Shown: positions 54,680-64,000 of the stretch, one piece after another
Layout: each line of letters begins with the position of its first letter
How positions within the stretch are numbered: position 1 is the stretch's first letter
Assembly (NCBI GenBank): GCA_023313575.1
Contig: JAJTTP010000019.1
Location: forward strand, 62,001 to 126,000
Length of the DNA: 64,000 bases
Origin: Eutypella sp. D-1
Taxonomy: Eukaryota; Ascomycota; Sordariomycetes; Xylariales; Diatrypaceae
Direction: 5' to 3'
The notes under the pieces: model-generated
Seen by the model: only the letters and a program-made list of their open reading frames with translations
Databases searched by the model: none
What the model was told of the DNA's origin: nothing
Program-made: the position numbers and the translations under genes

Positions 54680-55078
54680 ATGTATTTCTCAACCTCTCTC
54701 GTGGCCGCCATGGCCTTGGCGACCAGTACCAACGCTGCTTCGATTCAAGAGCGTCAGAATGCCATAGCGACCGCCGATGTTTGGGACCTCGAAGAATGCG
54801 TCGGCCTCCCCAACTTCCCCGTCTCTGTCGAACGCGCCGCCGCTGGAGAATGCAACTCATTTGACGGGCAGGCCGCCAGCTTAAAGCTTCGGGATCTGAG
54901 CGACCCATCATGCCAGCGTAAGTAGCCCCGAACACGTCGGATGCTCAGTTTATGAGGCTAATGTGATATTTCCCATCCAGTTTCTGTCTTTACTGGAGAC
55001 GATTGCGCCGGGACGAGCACCGTTCTGGAACTTAATGAGTGTACCGCGAGTGGCAAATCGTACAGACTCACATGTTAG
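54680..55078 (+). CDS. Small secreted six-cysteine protein, effector-like, two exons
   Basis: Exons 54680-54917 and 54981-55078 give 111 aa; the 63-bp intron has gtaagt and tccag. Residues 1-19 are a clear signal peptide (MYFSTSLVAAMALATSTNA), with likely cleavage before Ala-Ser. The mature part of about 92 residues has six Cys (40, 58, 78, 88, 100, 111), enough for three disulfides, and ends on a Cys. Pattern blocks: LEECVGLPNFPVSVERA, GECNSFDGQA, SVFTGDDCAGTSTVLELNEC. Small size, even Cys count and a strong TATA promoter fit secreted effectors or cysteine-rich surface proteins of plant-associated fungi. No named family recognised. Without splicing the frame loses the last three Cys, so the intron is well supported. 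Confidence 0.82.
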
Positions 55079-55611
55079 GTTCGGACTAAGAAATTCGGCA
55101 CAGAAACGAGATGTACACTGTGGGTGATGACAGCATTATGGACGTATCCATGTGGCTCCACCATACGCAAAATAGCCTTGATATAAATCCATTACATGCC
55201 GCGGCCTCTATATGGAACAAGCCGTCATGGTGAATAAGCATAGACAATATTAATATAAGATTAATATCCAAATCTTTTCACCCAATTATAAATATGTTGC
55301 CGTGCCAATCCACAAATGCCTTAAGCTTTTTCTCTGTGTTGCGGACAAGAGCCAAATTAGCATAGCATGAGAAATGGCGATGAAAAAGGTTGACTGAAAT
55401 GTTCATAGAGCATAATTATGATAGTCCTACTCGTCGAGTTTAATTAGTTTAGTCCTAGAAACGGTACAAGGATCCTCCTCCGGTGTGACTGTCTCTCGAT
55501 CGACCTTTTAGGAAAATGATAGTGATATGCCTCAAATGAGGCTTCAAAGCAGCTGGTGATAGCGATCCCCTCGGCCATAAACAATACTACTATAATGACA
55601 ATAGCTCCGAG
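55079..55611. other. AT-rich intergenic
   Basis: Between the secreted protein and the STAND relic. No gene seen. Confidence 0.5.
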
Positions 55612-56598
55612 CTACATAGCAACGCATGATCCGCTTGACTGTTGCAGCTGGTCTTGTTTGTCCTTCATCTCTTGCTTCAGTATAGCTGCCCTGTGCGACC
55701 CAAACACGCGATTTAATATCGAGACCGCATCCAAGTCTACGATGCCACTGTTGGAAAGGCAGTCTGGACGTGCACCAGCTTTAACAAGCGCCCTGCAAGT
55801 CTGGTACCAAGAGTTATTCAGCCTTCGATATTTAGAACTAGGTCCACCGCTCTCCCGTGCGAAAGTCTCGTGTGTCGACAGAAGAAAAAGTGCCCAGACA
55901 GACTTGCCCCGTTCAGATGCACAGGTTGATTTGGGTCTGCACCATTGTCCAGCAATAGCTCGACCATGTCAACGTCGAGACTTGGTTCATCCCTGACAGA
56001 ATGGTAGGGCATGCTTATCGGTGTTATTCTTTGTGGGCGGAGTGCGTAGTCCAACAGCGGTCGCCCCCCTTTTCGCATGTTGCGGGGATTTTCTTGCACC
56101 TTTGCACGCACATACTTAACAAGACGTGCCTGCACGGTCAATGCGAGGAAGTTGCACTTCCCCTGCTCATAGTATTCATCGCGACCTCGCGGCGCCGGCA
56201 AGTCTCGGGCGTGAGTCCAATGGTTTCTGATGCTGCAGGTATGATAGCTGTTGACCGTGTCCAATTCGTCTAGGAGGGGAACGAGGGGTGTCTCGTGCCG
56301 GTTGCTCCTTTTTTCAATTTCGTGAGCGTAGTACAGGAGCTAGCTTCTCGCATTGTTCTACCATTGCTAGGATGTTCGATTCGCCACTCGAAAGCTTCTC
56401 ACCAGACGAATGCTGTTGCCTCGCCAAATTGTTCGACGATGTAACTTGTTCCAGGATCACATCGAGCTCGCGGACTTCTGCCGTTGTGCCATGCACAGAA
56501 TCGCGGAGATTCTTAGTTCCAGAAACGACTTTAAAACCATAGTCAACGAAGGTGATGATGCCAGATATTAGGCCAATTATCGTTATTGGGTCGATCAT
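55612..56598 (-). pseudogene. Relic of a STAND/NLR-like ankyrin protein
   Basis: Read from 56598 downward: MIDPITIIGLISGIITFVDYG (hydrophobic helix followed by EVRELDVILEQV) is typical of the N-terminal domain of fungal STAND/NLR-like proteins. This frame stops at 56314 after 94 codons. In another frame the sequence resumes at about 56300 with the tail common to such proteins: FLALTVQARLVKYVRAKVQE, RPLLDYALRPQRITPISMPY, then an ankyrin unit (MVELLLDNGADPNQPVHLNG). A second frameshift, looking like a 2-base insertion near 55895, precedes WALFLLSTHETF, and the frame runs to a stop at 55612 (RALVKAGARPDCLSNSG, then a Lys/Gln-rich end). The nucleotide-binding (NACHT/NB-ARC) domain and most repeats are missing. 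Two frame breaks plus the internal deletion make this a decayed gene. Such genes act in non-self recognition in fungi. Confidence 0.75.
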
Positions 56599-57535
56599 TA
56601 TTCCTCATCGAGTAGTGAGCCAGGGGAGGTTTGTTGAGACACATGGGACCAGGCTGGGCGAGAAGAGGCCTCGATCCGGGTTATCTATCCGACTATGAAA
56701 TTCGGTACGCGTTCAGTTCGGGCCTATTTGCAACACCATCTCAACTACTGTGCTTCGACTCCAAGCTTTTAAGAGACGTAGGGCATAATATATTCGATGG
56801 CACTCGAATCTTATTCTATTACGACTACGAGGGCAGTGTTCAAAAGTTTTTGGTTCTTGGCAAATTGATTTACTGTACCCCTTAAAAACGTGCACGGGCA
56901 TGGCCACATATGACCCCTGTAGAGATAGCCGCTATCAGCCCTATTAGACCGCTAAGATAAAAGTACGGTGTATATGATGTACAGTTCTTACTGGGATTTG
57001 ACCTGCTAAGCACCGAAAACTTTTGAGCACTACCTTCGTAAACTACCTCTTTTTATGTCGAGAAAATTTTGTATGCAATTGTTTACTGATCGGTATTCAG
57101 TTGTTGAAAATTCTTGAACGTAGGAGACGGCAAGCCTGATTTGCTAACTGGATACTAGAACAGTGCATATGATATATAGGTAATCCCGAAAAGATGAAGG
57201 CCACTTGTCAAGGCTGCTATTTTAATGATTGGTGCGTTTAGTGGAAAGTCGCGTAAGCCTATACCCGGCCTTGCCGGCTTAACTATACCTAAATGTTAGC
57301 GCTTTCGGTACCCGGTCATGGCCCCCATAAAGACGGGATTTAAAAACGCTAAATGATGTGGGACGGCGGACACGTCAAATATTCCACTAAATTCCAAATC
57401 TAACATCTGGATAGCCTTATGTCCTCACAAATCACCTAAAGGTACGGTTAGAAAGATATCTACCTGTAATCCCCAGACGTCTACGAGGTAGTAACCAGCC
57501 CTGCTTTTCACAGAATATTTAGCTGCGCCCGTTAA
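56599..57535. other. Intergenic, AT-rich
   Basis: No supported gene. The frame at 56631-56885 is open but lacks an ATG start and domain features. Confidence 0.45.
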
Positions 57536-57841
57536 ATGCAGTCTCCAGGTGCGGAGGATAACGTGGAGGCAGCGCTCCTGCTTCGGGACATAGATAGCCG
57601 CACCCCGCCATGGCAACACGACAGCGCGTGGATTCGACTTCCAGCACAATTCATCCGTTGGATAATATGTCAGGTCCTAATCGAAGTATGCTTCATTTTG
57701 ACTCAGGTCGCAGCGGCCGTGTTGCTGTGGGTATCGGTTAAAAATACTCGATATGACTTATGGCTGCTGCTCGCTGTTATTGAGGCGTTTATAGTTATTG
57801 CTTGGGCAATTTATTGGAAGCTCACTTACGGAAGAGCTTAA
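57536..57841 (+). CDS. Small two-helix membrane protein, unknown
   Basis: 101 aa from an ATG. An acidic N-terminal 30 residues are followed by a Trp-flanked polar part (RTPPWQHDSAWIRLPAQ). Two hydrophobic helices follow, at about 42-66 (WIICQVLIEVCFILTQVAAA) and 73-92 (LWLLLAVIEAFIVIAWAIYW), with a short basic loop (KNTRYD) and a basic tail. No family recognised. It lies 170 bp upstream of a solo LTR in an accessory region. The composition and clean helix pair favour a real gene. Confidence 0.5.
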   Translation: MQSPGAEDNVEAALLLRDIDSRTPPWQHDSAWIRLPAQFIRWIICQVLIEVCFILTQVAAAVLLWVSVKNTRYDLWLLLAVIEAFIVIAWAIYWKLTYGRA

Positions 57842-58010
57842 AGCAACGGCCCTTATAATGGTTTACCCCAGAAGTTAAGGCCGCCATGGCCCGAATCTTA
57901 TATGTACGCTAATTATACACTATTATAAGCGATAAATATGGGGAGCAACGACATGATGTTCTTTTTTTTGTTTTTTATCTGCCCCCTTCTGTTCTCGATC
58001 TCAGTGTTAC

Positions 58011-58302
58011 TGTCACACGGGGGGGTATCCCCATATAGGATCGGCACTGCCAAGGACCTGTTGGCCGCCAAGAATGGAGACAAGAATGTATGGCGCCAAC
58101 GGGCGCTAGAATGGATATAACAGACTGGAGATATAACCACCTTCTTTGAGATACGTACTCCGTACGATTGTATATAAATACCAGACCTATCCTCTGGCCC
58201 TCTCCCAGACGGATAGAAGGGCATCGCACCCTTGAAGGACTCTAGTCAATTATTAGCTGAATCTGATATACTATATCCAAGCCATAACCCCTCCTTGTCA
58301 CA
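58011..58302 (+). mobile_element. Solo LTR (copy 2) with perfect target duplication
   Basis: 292-bp copy of the element at 14458-14750. Starts TGTCACACGG, ends CTTGTCACA. Flanked by a perfect 5-bp direct repeat gttac (58006-58010 and 58303-58307), the mark of integrase-mediated insertion. A tatataaa box lies within it. No internal region, so it is a solo LTR, and the intact duplication suggests a fairly recent insertion. Confidence 0.9.
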
Positions 58303-61104
58303 GTTACGCATCCTGGGGTAGATTTTTCTAGTAGATTTAGAAGGCGATGGCTACGATAGGGGGGACTAGAACGACGTCTGAACGATCATGGAGTGCATTA
58401 ACGAGCTTGACATACGCTTCATGAAGCCTTGGTCCGGCTGCCCCGGCGAAAGAGCAAGAGGGTCACTCGCCCTGTCCCTGAGAAGACCTTTGGTGCGCTT
58501 GGCATTCCTCCGATGAGTCGACGCCATTCTCGCCATCGTTGTCATTATCATGGGACTAGATATTGCGCATACCAGATACAACTTCGGAGGGGGGCCCCCC
58601 GGTGACAGCGACGCCTGAAGGGCCAATCTCCCTGCAATGTATCAAAAGTGTTAACGATGTCCGTCTACTTGATCATTAGGGCTGTCAACTATAATCGCCA
58701 TAGCCTAGTATCACGGTCAGTTGAGCCTTACTCACTAGGGGCTATTCTATCAGGGGTAAAATCGGATATAGACGATCACGTGAGCCGTATCTCCGAGGAT
58801 CAGCTGAGGTCATGGGCACCCCCACTCTGTATCTAGAGGATCGTCTTTTCTCTATATGCCAATCTACGATTCTACCCACATACTATCTTCGATCTTTAGA
58901 CGTGACAACTAGTGATATTTTTCCACCGGGGCCTAAGGCCATTGGGAAGCATTAGGGTTCCTAGTGGATGCAGATGCCTGCGGCTAATTATGACTTGAAG
59001 AAGCTAAACCGATGATGTATATCTTGATTCCATCACGCGCTGTGACCGCTGTGAAATGTTTGCAGATGTGAACGGGGTGGCATATCTGGTTGGCCCTGAT
59101 TAGACCTGGCTCTCCTCGAAGACGACGGCATCATCTTCCACCCACTCAGCCGCAGCAATATTGAGTTTCAACCTTCTGGCGACTGGGCACTTGCGGGGGC
59201 GGCCCTTACCTGCACACGGCCATGGCCAGCTACTCCTCTAATAGGGGAGGATACGGTGGCGCTGTTCTTGCTGTCGTTATCGTTGCCGATGCCGTTGCCG
59301 TCATTGGCAGTGGCAGTGGCAGCACCGGTACTGAAATCGGCGACTTCGCCAGTAATTCTACCACGCTATAACTGAAAGAGCAGATGACATCGGTGACGAT
59401 CGGGAGTGGGGGTGTAGTTAATTGTTGTCACTTGTATGTCGTTAGCGTGCGCAGTGCCCAGGATGGGCGATATCCTATCGTTGCCAGTCCTTTATGGGTT
59501 GAGGCGGGTACCCATTGGGTACCACGGGGGATATTGTTTCCAACCCAGTGGGTGATTTCCTTTTTTTTTTTTTGGCCAAATCACCCACCCACTCTCAGCG
59601 CACCCATAGGTAAAATAAAACCCCCAACAAGAACCCACCAAAAATTTCCGTTGCTTTTATATCGTTAATTACTATTTTTACTATCCTTACAAATTTCTAT
59701 ATCGATTCTTTTTACCCATGGGTGGGTGCGCCAAGAGAACCCCTGGCTGCCATGGGTACCAGTGGGTTAAAAATGGGCCACGAAAATCCATGGGAGTGGA
59801 TGGGTTTAAAAGAATTTGTGCGTGGGTGGGTAATGCGGCCCGCGGCGGCTTGGTTCGGCAGCTTAACAATAAGCTTGGCCTTGCCGAAGTTCCCGAGGTC
59901 GGGACTGGGCTAATTAACTGTATGGGGGCGAAGGTATCTTCCACAACCAGTAACAGTAGGGTTATTCATGAACAGACGCGAAGCAAAAAAACGAAGCTGG
60001 ATGCCTTAGCAGACATTCGGATACGGTTTGGGATGGAATCGTTCATCGAGGACATTAGAGGGTGTTATTGTGCTCCATAAGACATAAACCAAGTACGCCT
60101 GATGGCAACCGAACATAAATGATCGGCGTTCAATAATTGTAAGACAAGCCCTTACATTCAAATCGCAACGCTCATCTTGAAGTAGGGATGTCAACCAATA
60201 CTTCAAATCTGCTGACAAGGATGGGTCCATATAGAACCTGATCAGCGGGGACTATTTTAGATCCAGAGTGGATCTGATCTGATCTGACTAGATTACGGAG
60301 TGTGATTCTAAAAAGATTGTATTGATGGTGGTAATGATGTTGTAGAATCTAAGTTCTACAGTCCTGGTGTGAGCCTGGTCGGACCGTCTTAATACCACTG
60401 GGCTTATAATAGGTACACGGACTACGAATCATATAAGAAGGTCATGTGAGAAGAAAACGATAATTTTTATTTTAATTACGATTATTTTGCCAACGTTGCG
60501 ATGCCGATATGGGAATAACCGTCCGTAAGCCAGTAGGTCAGTGATATGGAGCAAGATGATGAAAAAGGAAGAAGCTAAATACAGAATGCCCGGTGCCGAA
60601 GAATATAGTTATAGGGCGATATAAGTGGGACGGCCACTGTAATAGTGGGACCTAACAGGGCTAGGGTCCCCTACCAAGTGGATTAAGTAGATAATACTAC
60701 ATAGCCACTTAAAGATTACATACAACATCCACTGCCATATCTACCAAACACTTAGAGCTAGGTACCTACCTAGGTACTACGGGGCGTCTCTTCGTAAAAC
60801 CAAAAGTTGCAGTATTATACTATGTATCAACTTAAAATGCTGATACTTGTGCCATGATATTAAAGATGTGGGAAAGAATGTACTGTTTTTATTCATTGGC
60901 TCGTGATTATCTCGGCGTACCTGACCCATTCTTTCGCGGGAGGTGTCCGTCTAAGCGTCCATCTAGGTTCTTAATGAGTGGAGAAAGGGGTTGCGAAGAG
61001 GAGAACGCTGATCCGACTTGATATCCCTAACAATCGATGTAGTAGTGTTCCTAGCCTGCCCCTATAAAGACGGTCGTAACTGGACCAGATCGGGCCGTTA
61101 AAAC
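58303..61104. other. Intergenic with degenerate sequence
   Basis: About 2.8 kb. 59.5-59.9 kb is unusual: many cccatgggt / ggtaccca-like words and a 12-base T run, followed by an ORF (59718-60080, 120 codons) of no recognised family. 60.26-60.30 kb has gatctgatctgatctg repeats. 60.76 kb has taggtacctacctaggtac. No transposase or other domain could be read. Confidence 0.45.
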
Positions 61105-62664
61105 TTATAGAATGCCACCTACTTCCCCCAAATCGGCGGGAGGGGACGGGGGGCTGGTTAAGCCGTAGGAGCAAGAAGCGAAGACCGAGCCAGGTGCCAA
61201 AGTGCCACCAATAGAGTTGCAACCGCGTCCACGCGGACACCAAGCCTCTGATAGGGCGTTGGGTTCATGTGCATTAATACCTGACTGCATTGGTTCTGAA
61301 ATTAGCGAGCCGTATGAGGACCAGTCAGGGGATTTCGGTAGATTGCTCTCGTCAGTCTCATGGCTGGGCTGAATCTTTAGATGCGCTTCATCGAAATAAA
61401 ACCGACTTTCAGGATCAAGTGTCCTAAGATGTGGGTCGGTTTCAAACCCATTAAATAGACCTGGTGGATCCAGCTCCTGTGTCATCTCGCTGATGGCCCC
61501 TGCACAAGCAGGCTTGACTTCATGCTCAAATATTAGAGGATGGTCTCTTTGCATTGCAGATATGAATTCAGTGGTGCTCCCTCTTGCTCGACTGGCGTTG
61601 GTCTCGTCAGAAATATGTGGAGGTTGAAGCTCTGCTGCTTTATATTTAGCATTAGGCATTATACTGGAGAAAGCAACTTCGTGAAGTCTTACTGTTACCT
61701 AGTATCTCACCGGTATACGAAAGGCTGCCAACTTGGTTTATCCGTTCTATTTTCTGTGGCCGAGAATGATGATCATCGAGGCCCAGTGATGATCTTTTCG
61801 TTGTAGGATCTTCGAAACCGGTCTTTTGTGTCTTCTCCAACATTTCCCGTTCGTCTGGTTTGCAGTACTTCCTGAATTCCCATTCCTTCAGTTTCAGTTT
61901 GTATTGTTTTGTTCTGAGAATACGTATCAGCCCCATTGCTTCTTTCAAGTTGATGTCACGTACGTTGCGCGAAACCCACGCTTCTCCATGGTGCGCATGA
62001 CTTTGGAGAGAGGCAAACCCTCTGTGATATAGAGCCGTCGTATTTCATCCTTCCGTTTCTCCCACTCCTCCCCTTTTATTTGTGAAATCCGTCCTTTGGG
62101 TTTAACGCGTAGTTCTTGCTCCCGAGGGAGTTCTTCTGGGTTGCATGGATTGAAGACAGTGCCCAAAGCACTTTGTCGGCGTTGAAGGGCCTCTATGCTC
62201 TCTTCGCTATTGGCGTTTTTTCTGGCTTCGCGTCGAGTGTCGGATCGCCTTCCATCGATGAACCTTTCCAGTGTATGCTGCTTCTTGCACCTGTAGCACT
62301 GGTAGGCACCCCCTTCGATGAATACACGGCATTCGAGCAAGTGTCGAATCATGGATATGGGGTGCGAGTATGTCTGCTCACACTGTATGAAGATGCATTT
62401 GTAGGATTTGGCTTCGACTGGGATGAACAGCATCGCCTGGAGCAACAAACAAACCCCGACGTGTATTGACCCTTCTTCAATTGAATTGACCATATAGGAC
62501 AAGATAGAATCACACCGTTTCTCATCGGCCTCTCGGGCCATATCTGTGGGCGATAAACATGAATTTAGTACATTCATCATGCTGTTCTTGGTCGTATCGC
62601 GACACGGACGATCGCCAGAACATTTGAGGTTTCGAGAAGCGAGAATAAAATGATAGTAGCGCAT
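61105..62664 (-). CDS. Zinc-finger plus Clr5-domain protein, three exons
   Basis: Exons 61964-62664, 61711-61913 and 61105-61634 give 477 aa; introns 50 bp (gtacgt...ctcag) and 76 bp (gtgaga...agcag). The Clr5 domain, a fungal DNA-binding-like module, spans about 200-260: EWEKRKDEIRRLYITEGLPL, VMRTMEKRGFRAT, then across junction 1 QYKLKLKEWEFRKYCKP. N-terminal to it, about residues 88-130, lies a Cys/His cluster (YKCIFIQCEQTYSHPISMIR, HLLEC, CYRCKK) resembling fungal zinc-finger proteins. The rest (about 300-477) is disordered. Having the Clr5 domain internal rather than at the N-terminus is unusual; the start is uncertain (ATG at 62664, or near 62545 in MAREADEKRC). The third exon is less sure: the nearest acceptor (ctccag at about 61664) would give a stop, so a downstream cag was chosen to keep frame. 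Confidence 0.68.
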
Positions 62665-63083
62665 AGAAAGCCCTGATTGTCTTTGTAGTAGGGTACGGAT
62701 ATGTAAATTTATCCGAGGTGAAGAGTAGCGAACGTAGAACAGCAGCAGAAAGTTCCTGAAAGGTCTTTAGGGCACTCCGCCTAACGTGGGGCAAAATATT
62801 CGAAATCCGGTCAGAACATCAAGGCTTGCTCGGGAACTCCCTCCCATCAGTCAAAGCAGCGAGCCTCTACAATACCTATAGCGACCGAATCTATTCGAAC
62901 CCCTTCACTGCTTCTCGTCCGGATCCTTTAATTGAATATCTCAACCCTCGACGGAAGCCACCTCCAAGCTCGAGTGGAACTATCTCACGGAGACGACAAA
63001 GCAATTTGGGGCCTCTGCTACCTAGCACCGTTAGCAAGGAGGTCTAGACCGCTAGTACCCCTAATCGAGGTACTGGTTACGAG

Positions 63084-63314
63084 ATGCCTCCTTACTGGGA
63101 ATGCGTATGTTGTCTCCGATCATGGTGATTTATGATTATGTATTAATATATTGCTTGCTAGTGTCGATGCCAGCAACGCAACCGGAATTTAAATCGCTCG
63201 GTGTGTGAAAAATGTTCCGCTACGATCTGCGAGAAATGCCAACGTCACCCACGTTACCATACAGTGGCGGCCAGACCTGCAATCGAGTTACCAAGCCCGT
63301 CGATATCTAGTTAG
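63084..63314 (+). CDS. Tiny Cys-rich zinc-binding-like protein, possibly the tail of a broken gene
   Basis: Exons 63084-63104 and 63162-63314 give 57 aa; the 57-bp intron has gtatgt and gctag. The peptide has MPPYWECCRCQQRNR, then CEKCSATICEKCQRH: paired Cys (CxxC) three times plus His, like the short W-C-C zinc modules of many uncharacterised fungal proteins. Upstream the same frame is open and protein-like from 62826 (Pro/Arg/Ser-rich, e.g. LNPRRKPPPSSSGTISRR) but is cut by a TAG at 63046. The original gene may therefore have been longer and is now split. Splicing is supported because it is the only way to keep the Cys series in frame. Confidence 0.42.
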
Positions 63315-64000
63315 ATCTGCTCTGACTTTCCCATCATCAGTTGGTTCCTGAGGAATATGATGTGAATTCCACAGCCTGGGGGTGCTTCAAAAACGATTGG
63401 GCTGAATCTAGATAGTTCGCGTCGGTGATCTTTACGGAGACGAAAAAAGAAAGGGCAAGATTAGGTTTACCGGGTTTCTAGACTACGTAAAAATCAAGAG
63501 AATTAAACACAACAAGTGATCCACGCGAGATAAACAGAGGTTGCCATTGTTTCACCATTTCTTTGTATTACTAATCGCGTCGTATTGTGTCGTATTGTGT
63601 CGTCGATCCTACCCCAAGAATGCAACCAAATGACCGAATGTAGGAGATAAGCCTGGTTGAATAAAGCTGAGGCAGTCAGCGTAGACGTATCCCGTGTAGC
63701 ATTGATGCTTGGGTATTCCCAATGCTTGCCAGGGCCTACGTATGACAACTGTATTAACAACGTATCATCTAGGAGGGTCCTTGTCATCTGCGTAGGAATC
63801 CTCCCAACAAAAATAGCTTACACTTTACAGCAGATCTTCATCACTCCCCTGAAATGTGTATGGTGTCTTGGACCCCCTTCAAATCCGATGGCATATCTAC
63901 TGAAAACTGCCCCGAATCACACAATTCAGACTCCAATCCACTTTTCCGCCTGCTATGGCATGACGACAAGCTCTCAGTACACGCCCGCCATTCCGGATAA
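63315..64000. other. Window end, no gene supported
   Basis: An ATG-started 94-codon frame on the minus strand (63503-63787) has no recognised domain. Contains a short tandem repeat cgtcgtattgtgtcgtattgtgtcg at about 63578-63602. Confidence 0.45.

Noticed and set aside
14458..58302. The two LTR copies as ends of one giant element
   Set aside because: Target duplications differ (aatac/aatat and gttac), and ordinary host genes lie between, so they are independent solo LTRs.
63503..63787. 94-codon ORF on the minus strand
   Set aside because: Contains the cgtattgtgt tandem repeat, and no domain or homologous pattern is visible.

Overview
The window looks like chromosomal DNA of a filamentous ascomycete (Pezizomycotina, probably Sordariomycetes-like). 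Genes are split by short introns (47-152 bp) with GT...AG ends and CTAAC/CTGAC-type branch sites. The recognisable genes are typical fungal families: a DIM-2-class DNA methyltransferase, an RNAi RNA-dependent RNA polymerase, Nop9, an Mx/dynamin-like GTPase, a cytochrome P450, a Dal5-type MFS permease, a Clr5-domain protein and a decayed STAND/ankyrin gene. I cannot name the species. All identifications are by eye from motifs; no search was run.

Layout. 0.27-5.0 kb: a mitochondrial Rmd1/RMND1 (DUF155) protein (-) and a long PPR-like protein (+). 5.7-6.6 kb: an unrecognised ORF whose 3' end looks frameshifted. 7.6-11.3 kb: intact intronless DIM-2-type cytosine methyltransferase. 13.0-14.1 kb: two-exon short-chain dehydrogenase. 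14.46-14.75 kb: solo LTR. 16.7-17.9 kb: two-exon Ser/Pro-rich protein of unknown function (-). 18-27 kb: about 9 kb with almost no coding signal, holding at most one decayed coding relic (24.1-24.7 kb). 27.4-28.5 kb: a five-exon gene on the minus strand that no single long ORF reveals; its 3' end is cut by a perfect 85-bp inverted repeat. 30.2-32.4 kb: Nop9 (-), divergent from a P450 (33.2-35.0 kb, +). 37.8-40.4 kb: seven-exon Mx/dynamin-like GTPase (+). 40.5-44.6 kb: three-exon RdRP (-). 45.5-46.6 kb: F-box-like protein with Cys pairs (+). 46.7-52.7 kb: MFS permease (-), TauD-type dioxygenase (+) and PrpF-type isomerase (+), possibly a small catabolic cluster. 54.7-55.1 kb: small secreted six-cysteine protein (+). 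55.6-56.6 kb: STAND/ankyrin relic (-). 57.5 kb: small two-helix membrane protein. 58.01-58.30 kb: second solo LTR with a perfect 5-bp target duplication. 61.1-62.7 kb: zinc-finger plus Clr5-domain protein (-). 63.1-63.3 kb: tiny Cys-rich zinc-binding-like gene, perhaps the tail of a broken one.

How they fit together. The first 46 kb is mostly conserved housekeeping and genome-defence genes: DIM-2 (DNA methylation) and RdRP (quelling/RNAi). The last 10 kb is accessory in character: effector-like gene, STAND relic, solo LTR, lineage-specific zinc-finger genes. The most unusual structure is the perfect palindrome made from the 3' exon of the hidden membrane-protein gene. If transcribed it would give a long double-stranded hairpin, the type of trigger that RNAi pathways act on; that functional link is inference only.
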